Shown: positions 22,311-31,977 of the stretch, piece by piece
How the letters are laid out: every line of letters starts with the position of its first letter
Numbering within the stretch: position 1 is the first letter of the stretch
Assembly: GCF_028372415.1 (NCBI RefSeq)
Contig: NC_092876.1
Coordinates: forward strand, 56,783,256-56,847,255
DNA length: 64,000 nt
Source of the DNA: Notamacropus eugenii
Taxonomy: Eukaryota > Chordata > Mammalia > Diprotodontia > Macropodidae
Direction: 5' to 3'
Made by a program: the position numbers and the translations under genes
Notes under the pieces: model-generated
The model's input: only the letters and a program-made list of their open reading frames with translations
Databases searched by the model: none
Told to the model about the DNA's origin: nothing

Positions 22311-22749
22311 TCTTCTTCCTGGATTCCTTTAGGGAAACTGGGCTGGGTCAGGCTTTTATCAGATTTTTTTTCTAAAGGTTTGGGAGGAGAGATGAAACAA
22401 ACAGCTTTCCGTATTCTAGCTGCTCCCAGAAAGACCCCACAAAGATCTGTCTCTTAATACAAAAGGGAATGTAGCAATCTAAAAACAAACATACCCAGTA
22501 ATGTATGTTCAATTGACTTCTGTTCCTTCGGAAGGCATCATCCTCATTCTAATAATACAGTTATTATTCTGTATCCCAGGGCATTTTCAGCACGCCACTT
22601 TTGGAGTTTATTAAGGACCAACAGTGTAGCCCATATTAGGTGGTTATCGATTGCATTAAATACACTGAACATTTATTAACCACCCTTATGTGAGAACACA
22701 TGCAAGGATAAATAAGCTTCTGTTCTAGCCCTCCAGGAACTCCCAGTTT

Positions 22750-23488
22750 AGAAGATTTTATTTTTTTTTGAGTTTTATTAATTTATTTGTTTTCAGTTTT
22801 CTACAATCATTTTCATAAGTCTTAGATTTTCTCCCCTTTCCCACACCCTCCCTCTCTGAGACAGCATGCAATCTTATATGGTTTCTATGCATACATTCTT
22901 ATTAAGCACATTTTCATATTAGTCATGTTGCATAGAGGAATTAAAATGAATGGAGGAAACCATGAGAAAAAACAAAAGAAAACAAAATATAACACAAGGG
23001 AAAATATTCTGCTTCATTCTGCATTCCAATTCCATAGTTCTTTCTCTGGATGTGGGTAGCATTTTGCCTCAACAGTCCTTTGGGAATGTTCCAGACCCTT
23101 GCATTGCTGTGAAGGGGCTAAGTCTACCAAAAAATCCCTCTGGTGCTGTGGTTGTTACTGTGTACAATGTTCTCCTGATTCTGCTCATTCACTCAGCATC
23201 AGTTCATATAAGTCCCTCCAGGCCTCTCTGAAGTCTTCCTGTTCATCCTTTCTTATAGCATAATAGTATTCCATTACATTCATATGGGCATCCCCTTGAT
23301 TTCCAGTTTTTGGCCACCACAAAAAGAGCTGCTATAAATAGTTTTGTCCACGTGGGACCCTTTCCAGTTTCTATGATCTCTTTGGGATAGTCCTAGAAGC
23401 GATATTGCTGGATCAAAGTGTACGCACATTTTTGCAGCCCTTTGGGCATAGTTCCAAACTGCTCTCCGGAATGGTTGAGAAGATTTTA
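22750..23488 (-). mobile_element. 5'-truncated L1 with 11-bp TSD
   Basis: A minus-strand L1 3' region. Its A-tail reads as the T-run at 22761-22769. It is followed by 'cattttcataagtcttagat', 'agttctttctctggatgtgg', 'tgtacaatgttctcctgatt' and 'ccctttgggcatagttccaa'. The insertion is bounded by AGAAGATTTTA at 22750-22760 and again at 23478-23488, a perfect target-site duplication. Only ORF2 C-terminal and 3' UTR sequence remains. Confidence 0.95.
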
Positions 23489-23489
23489 G

Positions 23490-24355
23490 TATTCTATTAT
23501 TCAGAGAATCTTAGAATTCTCTGACTTGTCCTGCCTCTACATGTTTTGCTGGTTTTAATTCTTGCTTTTCTAATTGGGGCTAATTGGAGGAAGGCCAGCT
23601 TAAATGAGTGTGAAATTTGAGTTCTAGAACATTCCCCACCCCCTGATCCCCAAATATGATGTGGCCACTTTTAAGAACATACAGAAAGTAACTTTAGGTA
23701 AAAGGAAATTCCTGTTGGATTTACTATTCTAGTAAAGGGAAGAGAGTAAAATGTAACTAGCACATCAGCACTTTATATGCTTGCTGGTCGTTACTTCTGG
23801 AGAGTCCCTAGTTCTCTTAGGTGCTAGGCTGGTACAGTTTGCCTTTGTCTGGGGCTTAGTCAAACCTCCTTCCTAAGACTTGTCTAATTGGGAAGTGTGT
23901 TTCCTCCTAGTTAGAGTTATAGACTATCCCAGACTCCTCAATAGCTCTTATGGGGAACTGGGTCCCAATTGGACTACCAATGGATGAATCAAGGGTAATT
24001 CGGGTGGAAATCAGTCAATGAATGCATCAAGGGTATCATGGGTGAACTGTTCTATAGGGTCCTTTCCTTGGAGGATGCACAGATCCTTCTGGGCTCTAGT
24101 TTACCTCAAAGAAGCTTGGAGGGTTAGAGGGTGGAGTAGGAACTATTTCTGGCCACTGTAAGGGCATGTACTATGTAATGATGAAGAATTCCCTAAGTGG
24201 CTGCTGAGCCAGAAGAATTGATGATTCAGGAGATAAATAAAAGCAGATGTAGTGATTACTTGGGCTTTATTCCCCTAGAAAGAATGCTCATTCCAGGGGT
24301 GGAGTGTTCAAGTTCTCTCCCCTTATAGCATTGTCTTTCTTCTACTTAAATGCTG
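23490..24355. other. Single-copy-looking interval
   Basis: No repeat recognised. A short internal near-repeat ('caatggatgaatcaagggta', 'caatgaatgcatcaagggta') lies near 23980-24030. Confidence 0.4.
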
Positions 24356-24357
24356 CA

Positions 24358-24735
24358 ACCTAACAATATTTATTAAATGCCTACTTTATGCAAAGAGTCA
24401 CACTCATTACCAAGGCTAAAATTTCCATAGTGCCTTCCCTCAGTAAGCTAGTGTTCTGTAGGGAGAGACAGAATGTGTTTTACCAGGGAGTTAGCCCCTA
24501 AGCTGAGCCTTAAAAGAAAGCAAGGATCTTAGAAGCAGAAGTGATGGGAAAGAGCATTCTATGACTGGGAGAACAGCCTCTGTGAAGGCCCAGAGAGAGA
24601 CAGAATGTCACCACTGGAACAGTAGTGATTCCGTTTTGTTGGGACTTGAAGGGAAGTAATAGGAAATAATTCTGGAAAGATGGATGGGAGTCAGTCAATG
24701 AATGGCTTTAAATGTCAGATCAAAGAATCATGGGC
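24358..24735 (-). mobile_element. L2 3' region, antisense
   Basis: 'caatatttattaaatgccta', then 'agcattctatgactgggaga', 'ctgtgaaggcccagagagag' and 'atgaatggctttaaatgtca', in the order of an antisense L2. Confidence 0.75.
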
Positions 24736-24739
24736 TAGT

Positions 24740-25865
24740 CAATCATAAATTTAACAGTTAGGAGGAATTTTAGAAGCCTAATCCTTTGATATTTAATATA
24801 ATGAGACTATTGGCCAATGAGATCCAGTTTCAGCTGTATGTATAGGGAACTCTGGTTCTAGAAGTGAATGATGATGCAGAATGAAGGGGCACCGCCCCCC
24901 AAAGTCCCCTTCAGAACATGCATGAAAAGGTATTCTGTGACTGTTTTGGGTAGTCTAGGTGGTGTTCAGAAGCCTTTTAACTGGCTACTGAGCAGACTCC
25001 AAGACAGAAACTTGTCCTATTCCTTAGAGGTTAACAAGGCCTTGGATACCTCCTTGGGAGTGATAATAGGTCTGTTCAGATTGGTCAGAGGGTCATACCA
25101 TAAGAGTTGTCTATTAAATAGCAAACTGGTTTGGAATCAGAGTAGTTCAATGAATGGAGAGCCAGGTAGATCCTTCTATCCAAGTGTTTGAGGAAGAATA
25201 ACTTGGTTGGTGGAGTGGGGAATGAGGCTCAGGTACCAGTCCCTTCTTTTCCCACTCCTACCCTTCATCCTTAACCTGAAGAGGACTTCATGAACTTCAG
25301 AGGAGCAGAGGGTTTGAACTTTTAATTGATGTCTTTATAGCATCCTCTGGGAGAGTAGTATCTGGCATCACTGTCAGTATAAGGAGAGAGTGGATGTAAT
25401 GAGAAAAGATATATTCAAGGTCCTACAAGGATCCCAACAGAAAAACAAGGGGAATATATTGAGTTCTTCTAGGAGCTACATGTGCCCTTTTATGCCATAA
25501 TTACTGTCTAAACTTGAGCCCAATTTCCCTGAGACTCCTTTTGTACTGGTGGGAGAATGTGTCACAGAATTTTTCTTGGGGGAAAGAAATGGTGTTTTGC
25601 ATTAAAAACTCTTACACTATCACCTTAATTAATACCCTTTAGAACTAATTAAATCTAGCTGATGAGCTGTTATCAACTTATTCTCACTTGTGGTGGTGGT
25701 GGTGGTGGTGATGGAGAAGCACACCAGTGGGGGCTCTTGAGCTATAGCATTAGAAAAATGCTTCCTGACCCTTCTAAGACACTTTAAGATTCTAGAGGGG
25801 AGACATAGCTGAACTCTGAGGATCTGACCTGTTGGTGTGAGTGGGGGTTATGAGAGTAGCTCTAG
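24740..25865. other. Single-copy-looking interval
   Basis: Over 1.1 kb without a recognised repeat, apart from a (TGG)7-like run at about 25690-25711. Frame 24868-25191 has no domain I recognise. Confidence 0.4.
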
Positions 25866-25867
25866 AG

Positions 25868-25965
25868 TATGTGCTACATATAAATGAGGAAACTGAGGAC
25901 CAAAGTGCTGAGTGACTTGTCCAAGGTCATACAGAACCAGGAAGAGTTTGTATTAGAAGTCAGTG
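25868..25965 (-). mobile_element. MIR fragment, antisense
   Basis: 'aaatgaggaaactgaggacc' then 'gtgacttgtccaaggtcata'. Confidence 0.65.
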
Positions 25966-26400
25966 GATCCAATGGAGGTTTTTGAGCAGAGAAATAGAAT
26001 AGCAGACATGTTATAGTAAGACTCTTTTGAAGGGGAATACTTTAGACTATAGAGGTAGGGTTACAAATGAAGAAGATTTGAAAGAAGAGAGACCTTAGAA
26101 AGCTCTCATGGCAGTCCAGGTGAATGGCAGCATAAAGTTCTGATCATGTGAGTGTAGAAAAAGGAACAGAACAGATTACCATGGTAATTAATTGGATATG
26201 AGAAGTGAGGGAGAAGAAAAATTCAGGAATGACTCCAATGTTGCAGACCTGAGTGACGTGGAAGATGGTGGATGGGGCCCTCAACTGAAACAGGGAAGTT
26301 TGCACAGAGCAGGTTGGGAGAGAGAGTTGATAGGCTCTTTTTGAGATGCTTTTTGAGGTAGGATCATATCTACCATTCTGGACGTGAAAGATTTTAATAA
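25966..26400 (-). mobile_element. L2 fragment, antisense
   Basis: 'ccaatggaggtttttgagca', 'agctctcatggcagtccagg', 'ggaatgactccaatgttgca' fit the antisense of L2 ORF2 C-terminal sequence. Diverged. Confidence 0.6.
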
Positions 26401-26419
26401 GGAGGAAGGGGAACAAGCC

Positions 26420-26672
26420 TGAGCTATTATATTCTAGACACTGTGCTAAGCATTTTACAAGTGCCATTTCCCTTGATCCTCCCAGCAGCCCTGAGAGATA
26501 GGGGCTATTCTTATCCCCTTTTTATAATTGAGGAAACCAAGGCAAATGGAGCTAAAGTGACTTTCTCAAGGTCACACAGTTAGTAAGTGTCTAAGGCCCT
26601 ATTTGAACTCAGGTTTTCCTGATGTCAGGCCTGGTGCTCTATCCATGGCACCACCTAGTTGCCCCTAGTCCT
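26420..26672 (-). mobile_element. MIR/MAR SINE, antisense, full length
   Basis: 'cactgtgctaagcattttac', 'tgatcctcccagcagccctg', 'caaggtcacacagttagtaa', 'ctatttgaactcaggttttc', 'ggcaccacctagttgcccc'. Confidence 0.85.
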
Positions 26673-26884
26673 GGCACATAAGGACTGATTGAAAGGGACA
26701 GGGGAATGGTGACCAAGGCTGTGAAGAGATACAAGTAGGAAGGAGACATGTGAGGAAGTCTAGAAATCCTTACTTTGAGTCCTGATTAAAATTATAGAAC
26801 ACATTATTTTTTTAAAAGAATGTTTTTATTTTATTTTTTTCACAATCAAAATGTGTTCTTAAAGAGGCAATTAGTAAACATCTA

Positions 26885-27005
26885 CCACTTGCTACCTGTG
26901 TGACCTTGAGCAAATCACCCCTCACCCTCATCTCTCTGGGCCTCAGTTTCTTCATCTGTAAAAGGATAGGGTTGGATAAAATGGACTCTAAGTGTATTAC
27001 GCTGC
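26885..27005 (+). mobile_element. MIR3-like SINE
   Basis: 'acttgctacctgtgtgacct', 'cctcagtttcttcatctgta', 'gatagggttggataaaatgg'. Confidence 0.75.
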
Positions 27006-27375
27006 CTCAGGAGCCTGGCACACCAATGTTTGTCAGCTTCAGGTATGAATTGGACAAGAATTCATGGAGGTCTCATCCAATAATGATAGTCCATGAAGAA
27101 GTAGGCCCTCAGAGAACCACCCTGGGCAGGTACATTTTCACCCACGCATGTGGGAGGAGCTTTTGTCTGGAGTGCTGATTCAGCCCAATCTGCTCTCTGA
27201 TGGGAATGGCGGTTTCTTTGCTGGGACTGCCATCAGTCACTGGGACTGTGTGACTCCTCCGACATGGGTCAAATTTCCACTTAAATAGATTGCACCACGC
27301 CTTCCCCCAAAGGATCATTTTTTGGCTCATCAGTCGACTTTGGCAAACGTCATGGCCTGCATGGCTCTGATGGAG

Positions 27376-27384
27376 TATAAATAG
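27376..27384 (+). promoter_or_regulatory. TATA-box-like motif in single-copy DNA
   Basis: TATAAATAG within 27000-27450, which shows no repeat that I recognise. A CCAAT-like 'agcccaatctg' lies about 195 bp upstream. There is no exon or transcript evidence, and a nine-base match can occur by chance. Confidence 0.2.
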
Positions 27385-27454
27385 CCTTCCCCTGTCACGG
27401 ATGGAGGTGAGAGAGAGACTGTTCCTGTCCTGTGGGCCCTGGCACTGCACTCCT

Positions 27455-27680
27455 GACTGAAACTTTGAGTTGAGGGACCTGAATTTGAATCCCACCTTTT
27501 GATGATGTGTGACCTTATGAAAATTGCTTAACCACTCAAAGCCTCTCTTTCCTTATCTAAAAAATGAGGATAATCACTACTTGCTTCACAGGGAAGCAAG
27601 TTAGAAAGGAAGAAGCACTTTGTAAACCTTAAGCCATAACAAAAATGGGAAGCATTAGTATTGCTTGCATTTTATAAGAG
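27455..27680 (+). mobile_element. MIR SINE
   Basis: 'gacctgaatttgaatcccac', 'gtgaccttatgaaaattgct', 'ccttatctaaaaaatgagga', 'taatcactacttgcttcaca'. Confidence 0.75.
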
Positions 27681-27782
27681 CCACCAAGGTGCCCAAGGTC
27701 TCAAGTAGATACCAAGTAGTAGAGCTAGAACTCATGTCTTCTCATGAAGACCCAGGACTTTTATAAGTAACATTCTATTCCA

Positions 27783-27895
27783 TTCAATAAACACTTTTTT
27801 GGGAATGCTTACTATGTGCAAGTATCTATGCTGGGAGCTGGGGGTGGAAATAAAAACCAATAGTCCCTGCCCTCAAGCAGCTACTACTCTACTAA
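27783..27895 (-). mobile_element. L2 terminus, antisense
   Basis: 'aataaacacttttttgggaa', 'tactatgtgcaagtatctat', 'agtccctgccctcaagcagc'. Confidence 0.75.
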
Positions 27896-27930
27896 AGAAA
27901 CACAACAGAAAGGAGAGGGAGATGCAGAAG

Positions 27931-27982
<52 letters not shown>

Positions 27983-28315
27983 GGATGGATGGATGATAGA
28001 TGGATAGATAGATATATGGATGGATGGATGGATGGATAGATGGATAGGTAGAAAGATAGGTAGATGGATGGATAGATAAATTTATAGAGACAGAGATAGA
28101 TACAGAAAAAAGAGAAAGAGACAGAAATAGAGCTAGAGCTAGACACAGAGATAGAGATGAAAATAGAACTACAGACAGAAACAAACTTAGAGGCAGAGAC
28201 TGAGATAGAGATAGAGGCAGAGACAGAGACAGACAGAGAGACAACGACAAAGATAGTGATAGCGATAGAGACAGAGACAGAGACAGGTAGAGGCAGAAAC
28301 AAAAATAGAGAGATA
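27931..28315 (+). repeat. GATA/GGAT microsatellite grading into GAGACA purine repeat
   Basis: Pure (AGAT)n at 27931-27980, then mixed GGAT/AGAT to about 28075, then degenerate 'gagacagagatag' steps. It produces long Tyr/Ser/Ile frames on the minus strand that are not genes. Confidence 0.95.
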
Positions 28316-28548
28316 GGAGGGCAGAGCCAAGATGCGGAGTAACAGCACAGACTTCCTAGAGTGCTCTCCCCCAACCACAGCCAAGTATCTATAAAAAAAT
28401 GACTCTAAACAAATTCCGGAGCTGCAGAACCCACAGAATGCATGCTCTCTTGGGGTGGGCAGAGGGGAGAGATGGGGAGAATATTTGGAACTAAAAATCT
28501 TATGGAAATGAATGTTGAAAACTAAAAATAATTAAATAAATTTTTTTT
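28316..28548 (+). mobile_element. Mini-L1: L1 5' end joined to L1 3' end
   Basis: It begins 'ggagggcagagccaagatgc', the L1 5' start, and continues 'atctataaaaaaatgactct'+'aaacaaattc'. Near 28425-28450 it jumps directly to a 3' UTR end ('gggagaatatttggaactaa', 'aaatgaatgttgaaaactaa'). ORF1 and ORF2 are absent. Flanks 28301-28315 and 28549-28563 match at 13 of 15 positions, consistent with a TSD, so it appears to have inserted already deleted. Confidence 0.85.
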
Positions 28549-28569
28549 AAAAATTGAGAGTTAGAGTTA

Positions 28570-29685
28570 GAGATAGACACTAGTACTTATAGGCTGGTCT
28601 CCAGAGAGGTGAGTTCTAGTACTCTCAGGGTTCTAGAGCTAACCCTGTGAGTTAGTGGCTCTGTTTCTAGCACTGGCACATGTGCCCCCACTGATGTGCT
28701 TCCCCCTTAACAATTAGTATATTTAGTTTTTTAGCAAAGATATTTACTCAAATGTCAAAAATAGCTATGAAGCATTTCTCCCTCAAAGTTGGAGCACACT
28801 CTCCCACCAATACACGTAGAGTTTATGAGGAGGAAGAGTGGGCATGAGCTTAAAATACAATAGCAGTTGGGTACCCTTATTGTCAAAGCAACTCACAACT
28901 CCAATAACAGCAGTGCCTCAATGCCATTTCTTTCTTGGGACGGTTCTCAAAAAATAAGTACCATGGGGTATAACTTCAGGGCTAGATGAAGAGCTCTGTG
29001 GCTAAGCTGAACCTGCTCCTAAGACAGCATGGCATCTCAGCCAGACAAATCTATCTGAAATAAGGTCAATCAGGTCACTCAGCTGTGGAGCTGGCGCCTC
29101 ACCAAGCTCAGCTCTTGCTGGGGTGCCTCAGGTAGGTCACTTTGCTACCAGGCAGCCGTGGCCAGATTGGGTCAGGTGGGCAATAGCATTCCACTGCATC
29201 AGGTTGCTATTGTGTTCTTTCAGCAAGGGCAACAGTCTTTTGTCTAGTAGCAGCAGAATCCTCTTTTCTTTGGCTCCAGCAGTTCAGCTGTGAGGTTTGT
29301 CACTTCTGGGAAGGAGATGGAAGAGATTGAGTGAGCCTCTCTTGTTGGATAATTCTTCTAGGTTCAAAGGGGGCTTTCCTTGGTTTTGGACTCCACCTTC
29401 ACTTATGATGACCAATTCCATCACATTTCCCAGATTCTTATTGGGTCTTTTGCAGACAAATGTCTGGGGACACAAGCGTGAAGGTGCCTAGAGTTATCTT
29501 CATTGTTTCACAGGCTTTTTTCACTTATAGTGGAGCTATTCAAATCCCACACCCTTTCTAAGGTGCAGAATGCGTCCTTAACATCTGAAAGGCCATTACC
29601 TATAGATTTCAGTGTCAATGTTTTTGCCCCTTAAAACCCTAGCTTTGTCGAAGTTCAAAGGATGAAATATGTATGGACAAATATA
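28570..29685. other. Single-copy-looking interval
   Basis: About 1.1 kb with no recognised repeat or conserved protein. Open frames at 29284-29491 on both strands have no known domain. Confidence 0.4.
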
Positions 29686-29689
29686 TATT

Positions 29690-29785
29690 TGTGCACATGT
29701 GTGTCCATAAATGTATATACACACATGTAACATGTAGATACACAAGTACAGAAAGGTATACATGTGCACACATTATGTGCAATTT
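29690..29785. repeat. TATA/CACA-rich imperfect microsatellite
   Basis: 'tatatacacacatgtaacat' and related steps. Confidence 0.6.
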
Positions 29786-29819
29786 TTGTAGGTTGGCATG
29801 TCTGGAACATAGAGCCCTA

Positions 29820-29950
29820 GAAAATGCCTGGGAGGCAATGAGAGATTAAGCCACTTGTCCAAAGCCATACCACCAGCATGTGTCAGAAGACTAATTCTCC
29901 TTAAATCCTCTAGTCTCCAAAGTCATCACTTTATCCACCACCATAAGCTG
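29820..29950 (-). mobile_element. MIR fragment, antisense
   Basis: 'taagccacttgtccaaagcc' and 'ccaaagtcatcactttatcc'. Confidence 0.6.
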
Positions 29951-30029
29951 GCTTTCATGGAAACAAAACACATACAAGTAAATAAATAGTGATTTGGTAC
30001 CAGGAGAGCATAATGACTAGGGCTATCAG

Positions 30030-30246
30030 TAGATGAATAGATAGATGAATGAATAGGTAGAAAGATGGATGGATAGATAAAATAGATGGAAAGATAAGTA
30101 GATGGATAGACAAATACATGGATAGATAGATAAATAGAAAGATGGAGGGATGACTAGGTAGATAATAGATGAATGGGTAGATATATGGATAGATGAATGG
30201 ATAGATGATAGAGAGATTGGTTGATAGATGATAGATGAATAGACAA
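30030..30246 (+). repeat. GATA/GATG imperfect microsatellite
   Basis: Irregular 'gatagatgaatgaataggta'-type steps over about 215 bp. Confidence 0.9.
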
Positions 30247-30420
30247 ATCAAGCATTTGTTAAAAGTGTGTTATGTGTCAAGCACTGTGTTAATTTCTGGG
30301 AAAAGAAATAGAAACAAAAGGAAAGACAGTTCTTGCCTTCAGGAAGACTAAAGGGGGGAGACAGCACAAAAAAAGAGTAGTTAAAAAATGCGAGCTGAGA
30401 AACAGGAAAGTAAGAGAGGT
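30247..30420 (-). mobile_element. L2 terminus, antisense
   Basis: 'aagcatttgttaaaagtgtg', 'aagcactgtgttaatttctg', 'cagttcttgccttcaggaag'. Confidence 0.65.
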
Positions 30421-30599
30421 GGTCTGGGGCATCATAGGCTGGTCTAGTCTAGATGCTTCCTGAAATGAAGGTTCAAGGAAGTACTCACCAATCAGAAGAA
30501 GAGGCTATGTATGAATGGTCATCCTATTTCGTTTTAGGTGGACTTTAAACTCTCTCTTTAAGAGCTGTTAAGTGCTGCCTCAGTCAAACTGAGACCTGT

Positions 30600-30832
30600 T
30601 AAAGACTTTAGCTTAAAAAGGCCAAGGTCTCCCACTGCGTCTGGGGCCATCTCCGGTCATCCTGATCTATATCTGGTCACTGGACCAGATGACTCCAGAG
30701 GAGAAAGTGAGGCTGGTGACTTTGCATAATCCTGCCTCATTTAAATGCAATTCACTTGCATGTCATGGCATCACCTCCCTGATGTCATGGTCCTCTTCAA
30801 GAAAGAAGGACCACCACTACTACCACCACCAA
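30600..30832 (+). mobile_element. RTE-type 3' tail
   Basis: 'tctggggccatctccggtca', 'tcctgatctatatctggtca', 'tgccatcatt...'-type end replaced here by 'ggcatcacctccctgatgtc' and 'atggtcctcttcaagaaaga'. Confidence 0.8.
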
Positions 30833-30839
30833 AACTCTC

Positions 30840-31109
30840 TCTTTAAGGATCATAGCATCAGACTTAGAGTTGAGACAAAGCCAGCTTCAAGATCACTTGC
30901 TTGTGATGTGATCTTGAGCAAATCCCTTCATTTCTCTGAGCCTCAGTTTCTTCTTCTATAAAATAAAGGCTTATGAATCTGAAGCTGGAAAGAATTTCAG
31001 AGACCATCTCCTTCATTTTACAGATGAAAAACCTAGGAGCCAGGGAAGCTGTAAGTTATTCAAGGTCAAGCAAATAGCACACATCAGACAGAGGATTTGA
31101 ACCTAGGTC
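30840..31109. mobile_element. MIR3 (+) abutting MIR (-)
   Basis: Sense MIR3 motifs ('tgtgatcttgagcaaatccc', 'gcctcagtttcttcttctat') run to about 30985. Antisense MIR motifs then follow ('cattttacagatgaaaaacc', 'ttcaaggtcaagcaaatagc', 'gatttgaacctaggtcctct'). Confidence 0.7.
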
Positions 31110-31119
31110 CTCTGTCTCT

Positions 31120-31367
31120 GGACACAGCTGGATGGTTCAGTGGATAGAGCACTAGTTCTGGATTTAGGAAGACCTGAGTTCAAATCTCCCCTCAGAAGCT
31201 TACTAGCTGTTCAACCCTGGGCAAGTTACTTAACCTCTGTTTACCTTAATCCACCGGAGAAGGAAATGGCAAACCACTCCACAGTATCTTTGTCAAGAAA
31301 ACCTCAAAGACAATAGTGGCATGCGATGGTCCATGGAGTCATGAGGAGCTGGACATGACTGAACAAT
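31120..31367 (+). mobile_element. MAR1-type SINE with 10-bp TSD
   Basis: 'cagctggatggttcagtgga', 'gacctgagttcaaatctccc', 'aggaaatggcaaaccactcc', 'ctggacatgactgaacaatc'. CTCTGTCTCT occurs at 31110-31119 and 31368-31377 as a perfect duplication. Confidence 0.93.
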
Positions 31368-31379
31368 CTCTGTCTCTAG

Positions 31380-31977
31380 AACAAGTGACATTTCAAATCG
31401 GATGTCTCAGAGACATCTCCAATTCAGCACATCTAAAACAGAACTCAGTATTTTTCACTCTAATGCCACCCTGCTTTCTCAACCTGGGTACTAGCTAGCT
31501 TCCACTATTCACTCTCACTCACTTCCTGTATGGAATCAGTTGCCAAGTCTTGTCATTTCTTTCCCCACAACATCTCTCGCAACTCATTTACTGCTCCCTT
31601 AGTTCTGCCCTTTATTACCTCTCATCTGGACTAGTTTTGTAGCTTCTGAGTTGGTCTTGCCCCGGATGTCTCATCCGTCCTCCTCATATCTGCCAGTGTG
31701 ATTTCCGTAAAGCCCAGAACTGATTATGTCACCTTTCTTGTTCAAGAAGCTCCCATGTTTCCCTATTGCCAGTGGTATCAAATAAAAACTCCTCCATTTG
31801 GTATTTAAAGCCCTTCACCACCTGGACTCTTGCTTTCTTTCCAGTCTTCCTAGGATTCACTGCCTTTCATCCACACTACTCTCCAGCCTTCCTTGCCTTC
31901 TTACTGTTCCTTGTATAGGATGTTCTATGTACTCTTTCTAAATCTTTTTATAGGCTGTCTGTCCCCTATTCTTAGAA
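31380..31977 (+). mobile_element. L2 3' region
   Basis: 'tttattacctctcatctgga' (codes SSGLV in place of SRLDY), 'gattatgtcacctttcttgt', 'gtatttaaagcccttcacca', 'cctttcatccacactactct'. It stops where an antisense L2 terminus starts. Confidence 0.85.

Noticed and set aside
27931..28315. Regular short repeats as a possible CRISPR-like array
   Set aside because: Units are 4-6 bp with no spacers, and the host is a mammal.
27873..28374. Long minus-strand frames rich in Ser/Tyr/Ile/Leu
   Set aside because: Direct translation of GATA/GAGACA microsatellite.
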